From assembly GCF_000972845.2 (NCBI RefSeq), contig NC_040027.1:10593760-10657759 (forward strand): a stretch of 64,000 nt of DNA. The letters are read 5' to 3'. This stretch comes from Larimichthys crocea (Eukaryota; Chordata; Actinopteri; Sciaenidae). Below the pieces are notes generated by a model that was given only the letters and a program-made list of their open reading frames with translations, was not told where the DNA came from and did no database searches. Each line of letters begins with the position of its first letter. Position 1 is the first letter of the stretch. A program made the position numbers and the translations under genes. This document shows positions 35,101-46,664 of the stretch, in pieces.

Positions 35101-37824
35101 GGGTTTTATTATTATGTTACCATTGACACAATCAGCAGAGAAAACGAGCGTGATTGAAAAGCAGCACGAGAGAGACACCGGACTCAGATCTTATTGAAAG
35201 CTGCCACGTCGACACCTCTGGACCTGGACATAAGCAGCAAAAAGAGAGAAACAACCAGGATTCAAACATGCCAGAGTTTTATTCAATTACTTTTCAGCCA
35301 CATGATGTTAGCAAAGTGCTGGAAATTTGTTCAAATGGTCTTAACATTTGCCGGAAGGTACCTTGGAGTTTGAGTTTAAGTCTAGGTGAATGTTAACTTA
35401 TGATTTGGGTACGATTCACAGATTAAAAGTCTTTTAAGACTTCAACACCTGCAGATCTCCTGATAAATCACAAATCTAGATCACGGTCATTACAGATGTG
35501 AAAAACGTTGCAGTACTACGTAGTCCTCAAACTTGGTGATTTCTTCCTCCAGCAGGTCTGTTCCCACCTTGTCGACCTCCACCACGCATGCGACTCTGGA
35601 GCTTCTTGTGCCGTAACCCACAGGAACCAGTTGGAGGTGCCCCATAGCAGGCCGTAACCCTGCACCGCGCGCACACCACTCCTCCAGCTTCACCATGTCG
35701 GTTTCATCGTCCCACTACAAAAGCGGAGGAGGGGAGGTGTAAGTCTCAAAAACAAACTTTAATTCATTTTTATTGAAAGGATCCTGTAGGATTTGTTTTA
35801 CTCAAGTTCAGCATCAGACTCACAGGTTTGAGTCCAATAGGATGGCGGATTTGGCGATGATGCCGGGCTTCTTGGCCTTCCTCTCTGCGTACTCTTTCAA
35901 CCTTGCTCTTGAGTTTTCTCGCCTCGTCGCGTCTTCGTCGCTCCCAAACAGGTCGATGTCATCGTCGTCTTCCTCCTCCTCTGTAGCAGGAGCGCTGCTC
36001 TTCTGCTGGACGGTAGTGCCCTAAACAGAGGAAAGATTTCACTCTATGTTTGACACCAACTGGAGCAACAATAAAACTATAAACACAAGACGGCCGATTG
36101 GATAAAACATCTCGGTGAACTCAGTTTGTGTACGGTACTTGAACGGAGTGGGAGCCGGGGTGACAGCAGCAGGAGATTTCTCCAAAAGGCTTCCCCGACA
36201 CTCCAGTTTGGAAGTGCAGCCCCTCAAGATCATCCACCACTAAAAGAAACAGGGCAGAGTCAACAACTCGTACATGGGAAAACCTCATGGTAGTAAGAGT
36301 GCTGTGTATAAAGAGGAACACGTTCAAATAAATGTGTAACGCCTGAAAACGTGCGTTCCCGTCCGCTTACAAACGGACTATCCAGCGGCAAAGATCAGAA
36401 AGCCAATCAATGAGCCAGGTTTTCTCTTCCTAGTCAGTTGCTGCTGTGTAACTGCTGTAACTGCATGATGCTGTCCAGGCGGTTTGTCTTCTTTCCAGTG
36501 TGTGCCGTGTGAAATGAACCGAGTCTCCCGGATCTCAGCATTAACAGCATTAACATCGACTGCTGAAACAATCAATTAAAAGTCCATGATTTCATTGGCC
36601 TGGTTGATCTACTGACAGTTTAATGAACATTTAATAAAATCATGATATTGACAGTGCGGCATTAAATCGTTTCTTTTAGATCAAACTGGATTTGTTAGTC
36701 ATGTAAAACTAGTTTGGGATCAGTAATGTTTTGATTTGTCATCATAACATGAATTCTGACAAGACCCAGAACGGACAAAACTAAACACTGGCTCTCGGGT
36801 CTTTCACGTTTTTTTTTTTTTGCCTGTTTCTTGGCTGCTGTCGTTTCTCCTTCAGTCAAGAAAGACAGGGTGAGGCCACAGGGCTGACGGCGGTCGTCTT
36901 GCCGTGGCTACTTTGCTGACTAACAGTTTAAAAATATCCACAGTGCCTTGAGGACACTTAAAATGTCCACAAACAAACCACCTTTGTGTAGGCTCTGGTT
37001 CTCCGCTCCAGGCTCTTGATGCGAGAGACGATTTCTCCTTGCTCGCTGCACTGCTGCTGCTCTGCACCGAAAACAAGAGGAGCGTTTACTCGGAGCAAAC
37101 ATCTCCTGACCCCGAACCAAAGCATCAATCCAGGCAGACCCCGTATGTGAGCACACAACACACACAGCCCTGTCCATCTCAGCAGTGGAGCTGATAAGAA
37201 TTAAGTGATAAAAGCAGTACGTGAACGGGGTCTGCAACACAGTCTCTAAAAGCAGACTAATGTCTGAACTCTAATAACTCGAGCTGGGATGTCAGCGAGG
37301 TGCTTCCGGGGGACACCACAGGGGCGCACTTACAACTGAGACTGCTGGCTCGGAGGAGGTTGAGCAGACCTCTGTTACACAGGGGTTTTCTTCAGCTGAG
37401 GGGTGGACAGAGGGTTTGAAGCATGAAGGAGGGGGGACGGAATGAGGAACCAGAACTGGATGAAGTAAATGCTGCGATAGAGGTCCTACTGAGGAAACGT
37501 AAAACTGAAAGCAAGAGGGCGACCAAAGAGAGAGGCCGTAGAGGCGGGGAGGGAAGATTTCAGCTGGCACCAACTTCTACTGGAAAGTTCATTTATAGCA
37601 CCATTAAACAAACCTACTGCCTTTTCTCTCACTGTTAAGGTACACAAAATGATTTAAGGTGCCACCACTAATCGTCCTGCTGTTAATTATTCCGTTTGAA
37701 GCTGTGAACAGATCAGCAGATTACGTACTTCTAATTGAAAGTTTCTTTAGTGTAACATTTATTGCAGCTGCAGGTCCTTTTTTTATCTTTTGAGCAGCGT
37801 TTTTTTCAAATTATGTTCTGATGA
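32196..37824. repeat. Long inverted copy of about 24,150-29,640, including eef1d 3' exons
   Basis: On the minus strand it follows the reference segment from 29,640 back to about 24,150, through the downstream flank and six eef1d exons. Single-base deletions are frequent, often in homopolymers. It is cut by the N run at 37,825. Confidence 0.88.
35188..37397 (-). pseudogene. eef1d: Inverted, frame-broken copy of eef1d 3' exons
   Basis: Minus-strand counterparts of the eef1d exons appear at about 37,397-37,335, 37,060-36,984, 36,240-36,131, 36,022-35,825, 35,714-35,518 and 35,228-35,188. Frames are damaged. For example, bases are missing in the ATCAAGAAGCTCCAG region, and the terminal exon's vqsvdv codons are altered (gaggtgtcgacgtggc). 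The intronic sequence is also retained, so this is a segmental copy, not a retro-copy. It is most economically an assembly duplicate rather than a pseudogene. Confidence 0.75.
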
Positions 37825-37834
37825 NNNNNNNNNN
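37825..37834. other. Assembly gap (10 N)
   Basis: Ten Ns separate the inverted eef1d copy from the direct one. The left side corresponds to reference about 24,150; the right side starts inside the acidic-segment exon (reference about 25,950). Confidence 0.99.
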
Positions 37835-38640
37835 CGCTCCGTAAAAGAGGAGGAGGAAGACGACGATGACATCGACCTGTTGGGAGCGACGAAGAACCAC
37901 GACGGCGGCAGAAAAACCTCAAGAGCAAAGGTTGAAAGAGTACGCAGAGAGGAAGGCCAAGAAGCCCGGCATTCATCGCCAAATCCTCCATCCTATTTAC
38001 TCAAACCTGTAGTCTGATGCGAACTTTGAGTAAAACAAATCCTACAGGATCCTTTCAAAAAATGAATTAAAGTTTTTTGAGACTTACACCCTCCTCCCCG
38101 CCTTTTTGTAGTGGGACGATGAAACCGACATGGGGACTGGAGGAGTGGTGGTCGCTCGGTGCAGGTTTGACGGCCTGCGTATGGGGCACCTCCAAACTGT
38201 TTCCTGTGGGTTACGGCATCAAGAAGCTCCAGATCGCATGCGTGGTGGAGGACGACAAGGTGGGAACAGAACCTGCTGGAGGAAAAATCACCAAGTTTGA
38301 GGACTACGTAAGTACTGCACGTTTTTAAACATCTGTAATGACCGTGATCTAGATTTGTGATTTATCAGGAGATCTGCAGGTGTTGAAGTCTTAAAAACTT
38401 TTTATTCTTAAGCGTACCCAAATCAAAAGTTAACATTCACCTAGACTTAAACTCACAAACTCCAAGTACTCCCGGCAAATGTTAAGACACTTGAACAAAT
38501 TTCCAGCACTTGCTAACATCATGTGGCTGAAAGTAATGAATAAAACTCTGGCATGTTTGAATCCGGGTTGGTTTTTCTCTCTTTTCTGCTCTATTTCAGG
38601 TCCAGAGTGTCGACGTGGCAGCTTTCAATAAGATCTGAGT
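37835..38640 (+). pseudogene. eef1d: Partial direct copy of the last three eef1d exons, frame-broken
   Basis: Exon equivalents lie at about 37,845-38,010, 38,111-38,309 and 38,600-38,639. The first has lost bases (ctgttgggagcgacgaag), and the second has lost part of the [11 protein letters not shown] codons. The last exon and its stop (AATAAGATCTGA) are intact. Introns are present. This is a segmental or assembly duplicate. Confidence 0.75.
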
Positions 38641-41540
38641 CCGGTGTCTCTCTCTGTCTTTCATCAACGTCTCGTTTCTCTGCTGATTGTGTCAATGGTA
38701 ACATAATAAATAAAACCCAACTCTTGCACTGAAGCTTGATGTGTCATGGATATGATTTGAAAAGATGAACACTTAGTGTTCTTGTCCAAAGTTTTAAAAG
38801 GATCAGACAGGCCATATACTAACATGTGGATCCAGTGAAAGACTTCCCTGTCAGCCCTTTTATTTCACATAGAAAATAGTTTCTGTGGTCAAGGTACAGT
38901 CTCTAGGAGGAGTCTCTCTTCAAGTTTTTAAAAAAAACTATATTTGTTGATGACGACCGCAGACAAACTTTCATTTTCCTCTGTAGTCATGGTGTGGAAG
39001 CAGAATCTCGCAGTGAGCGTTCACGGAAGACACGTCGTTTTTATATTCTTTGATAAGCAGCATGAACTAAAACCAAATATGTTGGATCAGTTGGTCCCGG
39101 GTACATGTGGTGGTATACACTGCAGGGCAGAGAGGCTTGTAAAGTTGGTGTTCAAGACGTGGACTGTCACCTATAGAAGCATAGAAGACGAGTGTGGAAG
39201 CGTCCACATGGAAAAGGAGGCACAAGACTCCCCACAGTCGCACGTGATGATCTCTGATCACAGCTCAATGAAATTTGATACATCAAAATGTCACTAACTC
39301 CAATTGTTAATGGTTGTGCATACATTGGCATAATGACAAGATACTCCTGCGTGACCAGTGACCCAACCAAACCACCACGACCCCTACACATCCAACAGGG
39401 GCGGAGTGGGGACAAAAAGCGCCCGGAGGGACCGCAGCCCCAACAGAACGACACACCCGCACGGTCTTTTCGGTGCAACTGTGAGCTAAACAACAACCTG
39501 AGCCATGCAAGACTGAACAGGAAACAGTGGAGGGGACACAGTAAAACATTAAATGTATTATTAACACTATACTACATAACATACTATTTAATACACACAC
39601 TGAACACCAATCAAAAAAAAAAAAAAAAAATTATATATAATACATTAAAAATTAATAAACAATAAAAGTGAGGAGCCGTTTGGGAGGAACCGGCTCCTCA
39701 CATTTTATTAATTGTTTTTTATTAAATTATATTTTATTATTATTGCTGTTATTATTTTTTAATTTTAAATGTTATTTAGATTTTATTTTATTTTGACATT
39801 GTAAAGCATTTGGTCAGTGCATGCTGTGTAAAAATGTCTGCTATAAATAATAACGTACAAACTATTTAATAATTTATCACCCAAAAATGCAATAATGTAA
39901 AAATAATGTCTCTCGTCTCCCTCCGCGTGTTTGTCCTCCGCGACTGCTGTGTGTGTGTGTGTGTGTGTGGTGTCACCCCTGAATTTCAAATATTTTTCGT
40001 GTAGCCAACTGCATTTACAGTTGTAAAATCCCTTGTAACTCCCTGAAACCACCAAGAATGCCCTAACTTGCTTGAAGAAACACCGCTACACAAAACAGAC
40101 AGAAAACCGATAAAAACCAAGACACACACCACCACACAACAAAGACTGAAAAAATGAGGAATTAAATAACAGCACTCAAGTAAATGTGCTTTGGTAATGC
40201 CCACCACTGACATCTGGACAAATAAAACCAAAATGTTTTGGTATAACAGTGGCCCTCTTTTTACCTCTTATTTCTAAAAATAACCCGCAATAAACGAATC
40301 CGCGAATAAGTTTTACAATTATTACATGTTAAGGCCGTAAAACCCCTAACCACACACCTTTTATACCTTTACACGCATTTTGTACAGTAATCCCTTAGAC
40401 AATAGGGCAGAACACACGTGCGGTTTTCCTAGCCAAATCAGGACCGAACACAGTACACTGTAAAAAAAGCATGCACAATTACACGAAACTTTGCACCACA
40501 CTCCGTGCCTCGTCCCTCCCTGGCGGTATCGACCTTGGTCGATATGATTTAGTTGCACAGCATGCACGTCACACCCGTAGCCAATGCTAAAGAGAAAAGT
40601 TAAAAAAACAAAAAAAAAACCGGCTCCATCGTTCACCTACGACACATCACCACATCTGGGCTGAGCCTCTCCCAGCATCTCTCGTTCGCGTGGTCACCTC
40701 AGCCGCTCAATATTTTCAAGTGCGTCCTATTGCGACTTTATGGCAAATACTTTGAGAAAACTGGGAAAGTCGGCTCGAGCTTACTGCAGCGTGTGGACAC
40801 TGTTTCATCCTTGTAACCACAAAAGCCCTGCAGTCATTCGTGGTGGTATCACTGGGACTTATGATGACATGGCATCTTGTGACATGTACGGACAGCTCTA
40901 AGGTAAGTTGATTCTTATTAATTTATGAATCATCATATCATCGTGTTTATAATAGTGCATTTTTTCCAGCTGTGCGCTGTGCGCAACGTGTGCGCAACAA
41001 GGTGTGAGTGGATGGAGAAGCTGCACGTTTGCGGTTGCAGTTAGGAATATAGTGGTAATATATGAGCTGGGGTCTCATCAAATAAAGGCAAAAACAAAAA
41101 CAAACGCCGGAGTGTGTGAGTCGTTGCACTGCTAAAGAAAGTGCTTAACACCGAGGATGACTTGCAGTTTTCAACACGAACATGGTTATTTGGAGTATAT
41201 TGCAATAACCGGCCAGGGGACCTCTGCCGCGCGTTTGCACGTGCTGAGCAGGTCCACATGGAGGGAGGGAGCTGGAGACCTCACCCCGCCTTCCTCCTGT
41301 TGGTAGACTCGAGCAGCTTCGGCTTTTCAGCCAGGGCTGGGGCCACGAAGGTTCCTCTCGTCCTCTGAATGAGGAAGAGGCGTCATCGTCATCCTCTGTG
41401 GCCAATTTCCAGCACGTCTTCTCGGGATAGGGACTTGGCTTGGGAACCGGAGGGTGGCCGTTCGTTCAAGTCCCACATGGAAAAATAGGGAAGGTGGACT
41501 GGTAGCTGGAGAGGTGCCAGTTCACCTCCTGCATGCGAGT
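37835..41540. repeat. Direct copy of about 25,950-29,640
   Basis: Follows the reference forward, from the eef1d acidic exon through the 3' flank, AT-rich palindrome (39,665-39,710), GT run (about 39,950), Tigger-like MITE and SINE. Deletions are numerous. Confidence 0.88.
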
Positions 41541-41762
41541 GTGGAGTTGGGAGGATTTGGGGGATTTGCTGTGGCTGGATGACTGGGACTGTGGAGACTC
41601 TAATCTGAAGTGCAGTTAGATGGTCCTTTCTGAGGCTAACTATTTTTTTGTTCACCACATGATCCATATATAGTATTTAATGTTAATCTAATGCTCAAAG
41701 TTTTGACTGGTATATTGAGGGAATTGTAATATTCCAGCATGTGGGGTTTACACAGGGTCAGG
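41541..41762. repeat. Inverted copy of 30,018-30,240 spacer
   Basis: Reverse complement of the spacer (ggatgactgggactgtgg, ccacatgatccatatatag, ctcaaagttttgactgg, cagcatgtggggtttaca), leading straight into the target duplication of the complete hAT element. Confidence 0.8.
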
Positions 41763-42483
41763 CAGTGGCGGCACTAGCCTATTTTAGGGGGGCTTAGCCA
41801 TTTATGCAATACAAAGGGCCAGAAATGAGTTAAAACCAACATGAACTGTCCATTACACTAAATATGACATAAATCTCATTTCAATCGGTACGGTAAGAGA
41901 GCCCCTTCAGTGCGGCATTATACAATCGCGTATACAATCCATTCCACTTTTTCATATAGAGAACGCCCACATCACTGAAATTCCAGTCCATGTTTTCCAT
42001 GCGACCCTGCTCACTGCCGCTTGCGTGTTTACCTCTGAAGTACACAGAGCCGAACCTCACAGCGGCAAGAGCAGAGCGCGAACGCATGGGTGAAGGATGG
42101 ACATTAGAGCCTTTTTCAAGAAAGTAAGCATTCATCACTGCTGGTAGTAACACTTAGCTAACAGCAGAAAAGTTCCATGTAATTAATAAACCAAAATGTT
42201 CCGTGTTTATGAAACACTTGCCCTCTTCATTTTGTGCAGGTATGTATGGCACCTGCAATTGTTTTTATTTGTATTTTAGCACAATTTAACTGGTGTTGTT
42301 TAGCTGGTAAAGCAGCTGAAGGTGTATGGAGGCGTCATCGTCTTAGATTAATCAATTGATTGACAAAGCTTTAATTGGTGCTCTGAAAAAAATTTCGGCG
42401 TGCGCTTAGTGCGCGCAATAACTTCTCTCCTCTATGGGCTAAGCCACCCTAGTTTCAGTTTCTTAAACCTAGTGACGTCCCTG
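41763..42483. mobile_element. Complete non-autonomous hAT element, 721 bp
   Basis: The left end CAGTGGCGGCACTAG and right end CTAGTGACGTCCCTG (minus strand CAGGGACGTCACTAG) are terminal inverted repeats; subterminal ggcttagcc / ggctaagcc also match. It is flanked by exact 8-bp direct repeats gggtcagg at 41,755-41,762 and 42,484-42,491, the target-site size of hAT elements. No transposase frame. A short open frame (minus strand, 41,881-42,153) is not recognisable. Confidence 0.85.
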
Positions 42484-42491
42484 GGGTCAGG

Positions 42492-43071
42492 CATATGATC
42501 TGAGGTCACTGTAGAGATAGTGTTAAATATTAGATTGTTATAAGGACACTGACTTCTCTCCTTGAGATACAGAGCAGCTGTATGTTTAGGAAAGCAGGCG
42601 TGATTCTGATCATTACTTTAGTAACTGAGGTTTTACTCCATCTACACAACGGATGGGTGAATAACATACCACTTCTACCACTTCTTGTAGACTAATGACC
42701 GTTTGTGGAAATAAGAGTAGTTGTGGTACTATTGTGAGGGCATATAGACGAGGCACCTCCATTCTCCTTAGCCAAGCGTCAAAAGATATTTCAGTGTTGG
42801 ACTCCCATACTCTTTCACTGCACTGACTGAACTGAGGATGATAAATAGGATTATCCACAACAGCCATTTCATTGCACTATGAATTGGTGGGCGCAGCCAA
42901 TCATTGCAGGCCAAGTTTGAATTTTAAAGTGGAAAATATCAACAGAAGGTATCTCAGGTGACTTTTCACATAGAGCAGTCTAGACTCCTAAACCTTTCCT
43001 GTACCTCTTTAAGACCTCATGCCATAACCCACCTATGAAGGTTGGACATATCACTTTCTTTCTCTTCACAG
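42492..43071. other. Flank upstream of the TNFRSF14-like gene
   Basis: No gene recognised. Sequence quality looks normal again. It ends in a strong acceptor (ctttctctcttcacag), so a 5' UTR exon of the receptor gene should lie upstream, here or before the hAT element. Confidence 0.5.
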
Positions 43072-45052
43072 ATGCTTCTTCTGATGAATATCTTCATCGG
43101 ATGCGCCTTTGCATGTCAAGAAACTGAGTATTTCCTAGGAGGTAGATGCTGTCGTTTGTGTCCCGCTGGTAAGATCTAATTAATATTGAAGATACATTTC
43201 ACTCTGTGAAGGTCAGTGTTACTATCACGATTGGTGCTGTTCATGCTGAAGTGAGGGACCTTCATCTGACTAGTCTTATTCCAACCGTAAAACATAAAGA
43301 GTTTTTGAAACTTTGCTGTCAACGTCATTCTTATTATTACTTTTCCTAGCTCCCCAAGATCATATGTTATTTTATTTTTTTTAATTAATTAATTAATTTT
43401 GGGGGGGGCTTTTTCCCTTTTAAGGACTTAGCCTGGGTACATGTGGTTGCATGCTCAAGTGAGGTGTAAGGAAAGTGAAGGTCTACCAGGTGAGCCTCCG
43501 AAGCGGTACAATTGTGTGTTTTAACTTCATAACACAAAGATATGGAACAAACTGAAAGTTTTGCTTTTTTTTTTCAACAGGAGAATATGTTATAAGAGAC
43601 TGCACACAGTCCAGAAGTACTTCCTGTAGGCCCTGCACTGAGGGGACCTACATGAATCAGCCTACAGGAGAGCTAGTATGTCTTGACTGCACAACCTGTG
43701 ATGCAGGTAGATTTCTCTTAATACTTCCCAAATATTAGTAGAAACTAGTGACTAAGCCTAGATTTAAAGGCACTGACTGCTGTCATAACAACTAACATCA
43801 TCATCATAACTATGTGCTGACAGACTCTGGGTTGAAAACAAAGACGCTGTGTACAAGAACATCAGATACAGTTTGTGAACCTCTAGAGGGATTTCACTGT
43901 GTGGACTCTATAGATGGAGGATGTAGGGCAGCAGAGACACACTCGAGCTGTCGTCCAGGACAGTTCATCAGTAGAAAAGGTTGGTTTCCTTGTCCCGAGT
44001 TTAAGATTAGAGGTGTAGTTAAAGTTTCAAATGAGACAAACACCAAAGTTCAGGGAAATAGCGGTTGCTAAAATACACTATAATAGTTGGCCAGAAAGTT
44101 GCATTTTATCAATCAGTTTAAATTATCCTTTAATTATGTTCTTGGCTGCCATCTAATAACTTGGAATAGAATGCAAACATTGACCTCTGCAAAAAAATAT
44201 TAAATAATGCGTTTTATAAGTCATTGAGAGGAAATCAGACAGGTCTGATGAAATGTACTGATGTGTTGTAACATTTTGAACTCTTCATTAGATCTACGTT
44301 GGACAGGTTTTCATAGATACATATACGTAATTCGTACTTGACAGGAACGGCGCTGTCGGACACGGTCTGCTCTAACTGCACTGAAGGAACATTTTCAAAT
44401 GGCACATTAACCTCCTGTCAGCCACACACAAAGTAAGTGAAGCCTCACACCTGATAGTGAATTCATACAACACCTGTGGCTTCATGGTGTCCTAAAAAAT
44501 GTTTCTCTGTCATTCCAGATGTGAAACAAAGAGTCTTCTTTGGCTGATAAATCCAGGAACTATTTCAGCTGATGCTGAATGTGGAGGACAGATTTTAAAT
44601 TGGGCAATATTTGGGATTGTAGTTCTGTTACTTTCTATTTTTTTAGCAACTGCAGCACTTATAGTTTACTCTCTGAAAAAAAGAAAAGCCCACAGCTATG
44701 ATGCAGGTATGATTTTGCATTTAGACAATAAAAGCACCATCATGTTTTTTCTATGACACATGATTAAGTCGTTGATTTCAGTGTTTTTTCATTGGGAATG
44801 TTTTATTACAGCTAGAACATCAAATGGGAATTCATCTCTACTGGTATGTCTTCTCTGTTTTTCTATGAATTAATATATTTACTCTATAAAGTCTACTTTT
44901 ACTGTATGTACGGTAGTTATAGGGAATGATTGCTCTTGTTCTAAGTAATAAAATACTGTCACTCATTTATCATTTTTTTTCAGAGAAAGGATGCAAATCA
45001 GGAAGCTGGAAAATCAGAATCATCATTATCGTCGGAGAATCAGCAGTCGTAG
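43072..45052 (+). CDS. tnfrsf14: TNF-receptor superfamily member 14 (HVEM)-like, 7 coding exons
   Basis: Type I membrane receptor of immune cells; mammalian HVEM binds LIGHT and BTLA. Exons: 43072-43168, 43581-43706, 43824-43979, 44345-44432, 44519-44706, 44812-44843 and 44984-45052. They total 756 bases, 251 residues, all in phase. Seen: a signal peptide (MLLLMNIFIGCAFA) and cysteine-rich repeats with GGRCCRLCPAGEY, STSCRPCTEGTYMN, LDCTTCDADSGL, SDTVCEPLEGFHC and SDTVCSNCTEGTFSNGTLTSCQPHTKC. Then comes the CETKSLLWLINPG juxtamembrane (compare human CSWLVTKAG), one transmembrane helix (ILNWAIFGIVVLLLSIFLATAALIVYSL in part) and a 44-residue tail. No death domain and no clear PxQxT TRAF motif is visible. 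Teleosts have several HVEM-like paralogues, so the symbol is by similarity ('-like'). Confidence 0.88.
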
Positions 45053-45574
45053 GACAGCAGCGTATTCATCATTTATACATCCACAATTTGTGAACTGTTT
45101 GTAAACTAAATATATTTCTAAACTATATCTATTTCTCTCGCAGTACGTAGTATAAGGCTGAACTTCCTGCACTGTGCTTCAAACCTCAATTTAGTTTATT
45201 AAGCAATGATCCTAAAGTAATCTTTGAAAAAGACTGAAAAAATGGTCACACCATACACAGTCAAAAGTTCGACACAGCAGTGACATACCATCCCATCTGA
45301 GCTTAGTGGGACCATTAATAGAACAATGAGCAAAACCACATTTCCAGGCTATGTAAAGGCTGTGCTGTTTTATATGACGATCACATTCACCCATACACAC
45401 ACATTCATACACTGATGGCATCAGTTGCCATGCAAGATGCCAACTGCTCATCAGTTTTTTAGGAGCTAACCATTCATACACATTCACACACCGATGGCGC
45501 AGCCTTCAGGAGCTGTTTGGGGTTCAGGAACTTCGACATGCAGACTGGAGGAGCAGATTAGTGGATGACCCCCC
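45053..45574. other. 3' flank of the TNFRSF14-like gene
   Basis: AT-rich 3' UTR-like sequence with no clear AATAAA near the stop. A (cattcacacac)-like run lies near 45,380-45,495 (ttcacccatacacacacattcatacactgatgg and similar). Nothing coding seen. Confidence 0.5.
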
Positions 45575-46269
45575 CCCTCTACCTGATGGACGGAACAAAA
45601 CAGCATCGCAGCCACGACGTCGGGGTGAAGAAATATCCAGGTCTATAATGCTTTGTTAGCTAAATCTCTACAGAATGTCATTGGAGACTGTCGAAGTTTG
45701 AATATTCTACATGTTAAATGTCTTAATAATTAATTTGAGATTAAGTGTATCATTAACTTCTTAACGGGTCCATTGTGTAGGGTTTAGTGGCATCTAGTGG
45801 TGTTGGTGCTGATTGAAACCCTGGTTGTCACAAAACATCAGTACACGTTACTCTAACTGTCATGTTTTGAGGTACTTTCATGAGTATATGTTTACATTCT
45901 GTTATTTTACTCTTTATTATTGAGCACTGTGTAATCTATTTTGTAAGTTTTAAAATTATAATTCAGTACTGAGTAGGCCTACAGTTTGATTTTTATTTGA
46001 ACCTTTCATGGTGCTATAATTAGAAAAACTGCATTTTTACTCACATCTTCATATTGCTTTGGACTTTAACCGTAATTCCAGTACTGACTTACTCATTGTT
46101 GAAGTTTCATGTCTGAACTCCAAACTCTTTTTGGAAGCCCCCAAACAGGAAGTAGGCCAATATTTCTGCGATGCCTTGATGTATTTACACCAAACTTGTT
46201 GTACGGACTCATGCAGCCTTCCTGAGCGGGCATAGGCCTGCCTGCTATGGTGCTAGGCACAGCTATATT
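45575..46269 (+). repeat. Left copy of a 0.69-kb direct repeat bracketing the array
   Basis: Runs from acctgatggacggaac to gctaggcacagctatattt and matches 59,532-60,220 with only a few substitutions (for example gattgaaacc/gattgcaacc, cacgtta/catgtta, taactgtc/taaccgtc). It is followed immediately by the array (agggcccgagcacg). Confidence 0.92.
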
Positions 46270-46634
46270 TAGGGCCCGAGCACGAAACCGTGCGAAGCCC
46301 TATTGTATTTCGAATGTTTATTATTTTTTTTTTTATTATTATTATTATTCTTTTTTTTATTTTTCTTCAGACTTAAAGTAAATCGCATTTTTGAAGGCCC
46401 ATATCCCCCCGAAAACTCACGAAAATTTGCCTACCCCCCCAATGTCAGGTGTAAAATTACGTATTTTGGGGGTCTCACACATGGACGTACGCATATGCCT
46501 CCACAGCGCCACCTAGGTTTCGGTTGTCGGAGGAGCCCCCGGACACGGTTTCATCCACGCGGATGAGATTTGGAGGGTGTATGAAACATACCGAGACGCA
46601 CCAAAAAGTCTCTTGGTGACCCGGGTTTCGGTAA

Positions 46635-46664
46635 NNNNNNNNNNNNNNNNNNNNNNNNNNNNNN
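46635..46664. other. Assembly gap (30 N)
   Basis: Thirty Ns inside the first unit of the array. Flanking text on both sides is the same block (caccta-ggtt ... tcggaggagcccc), so the gap may hide a collapsed or duplicated piece. Confidence 0.99.

Noticed and set aside
43425..43495. Possible extra exon in the TNFRSF14-like gene (between ttttaag and gtgagc)
   Set aside because: With the required phase it hits a stop, it lacks the expected cysteine pattern, and exons 1 and 2 join in phase into a proper cysteine-rich repeat without it.
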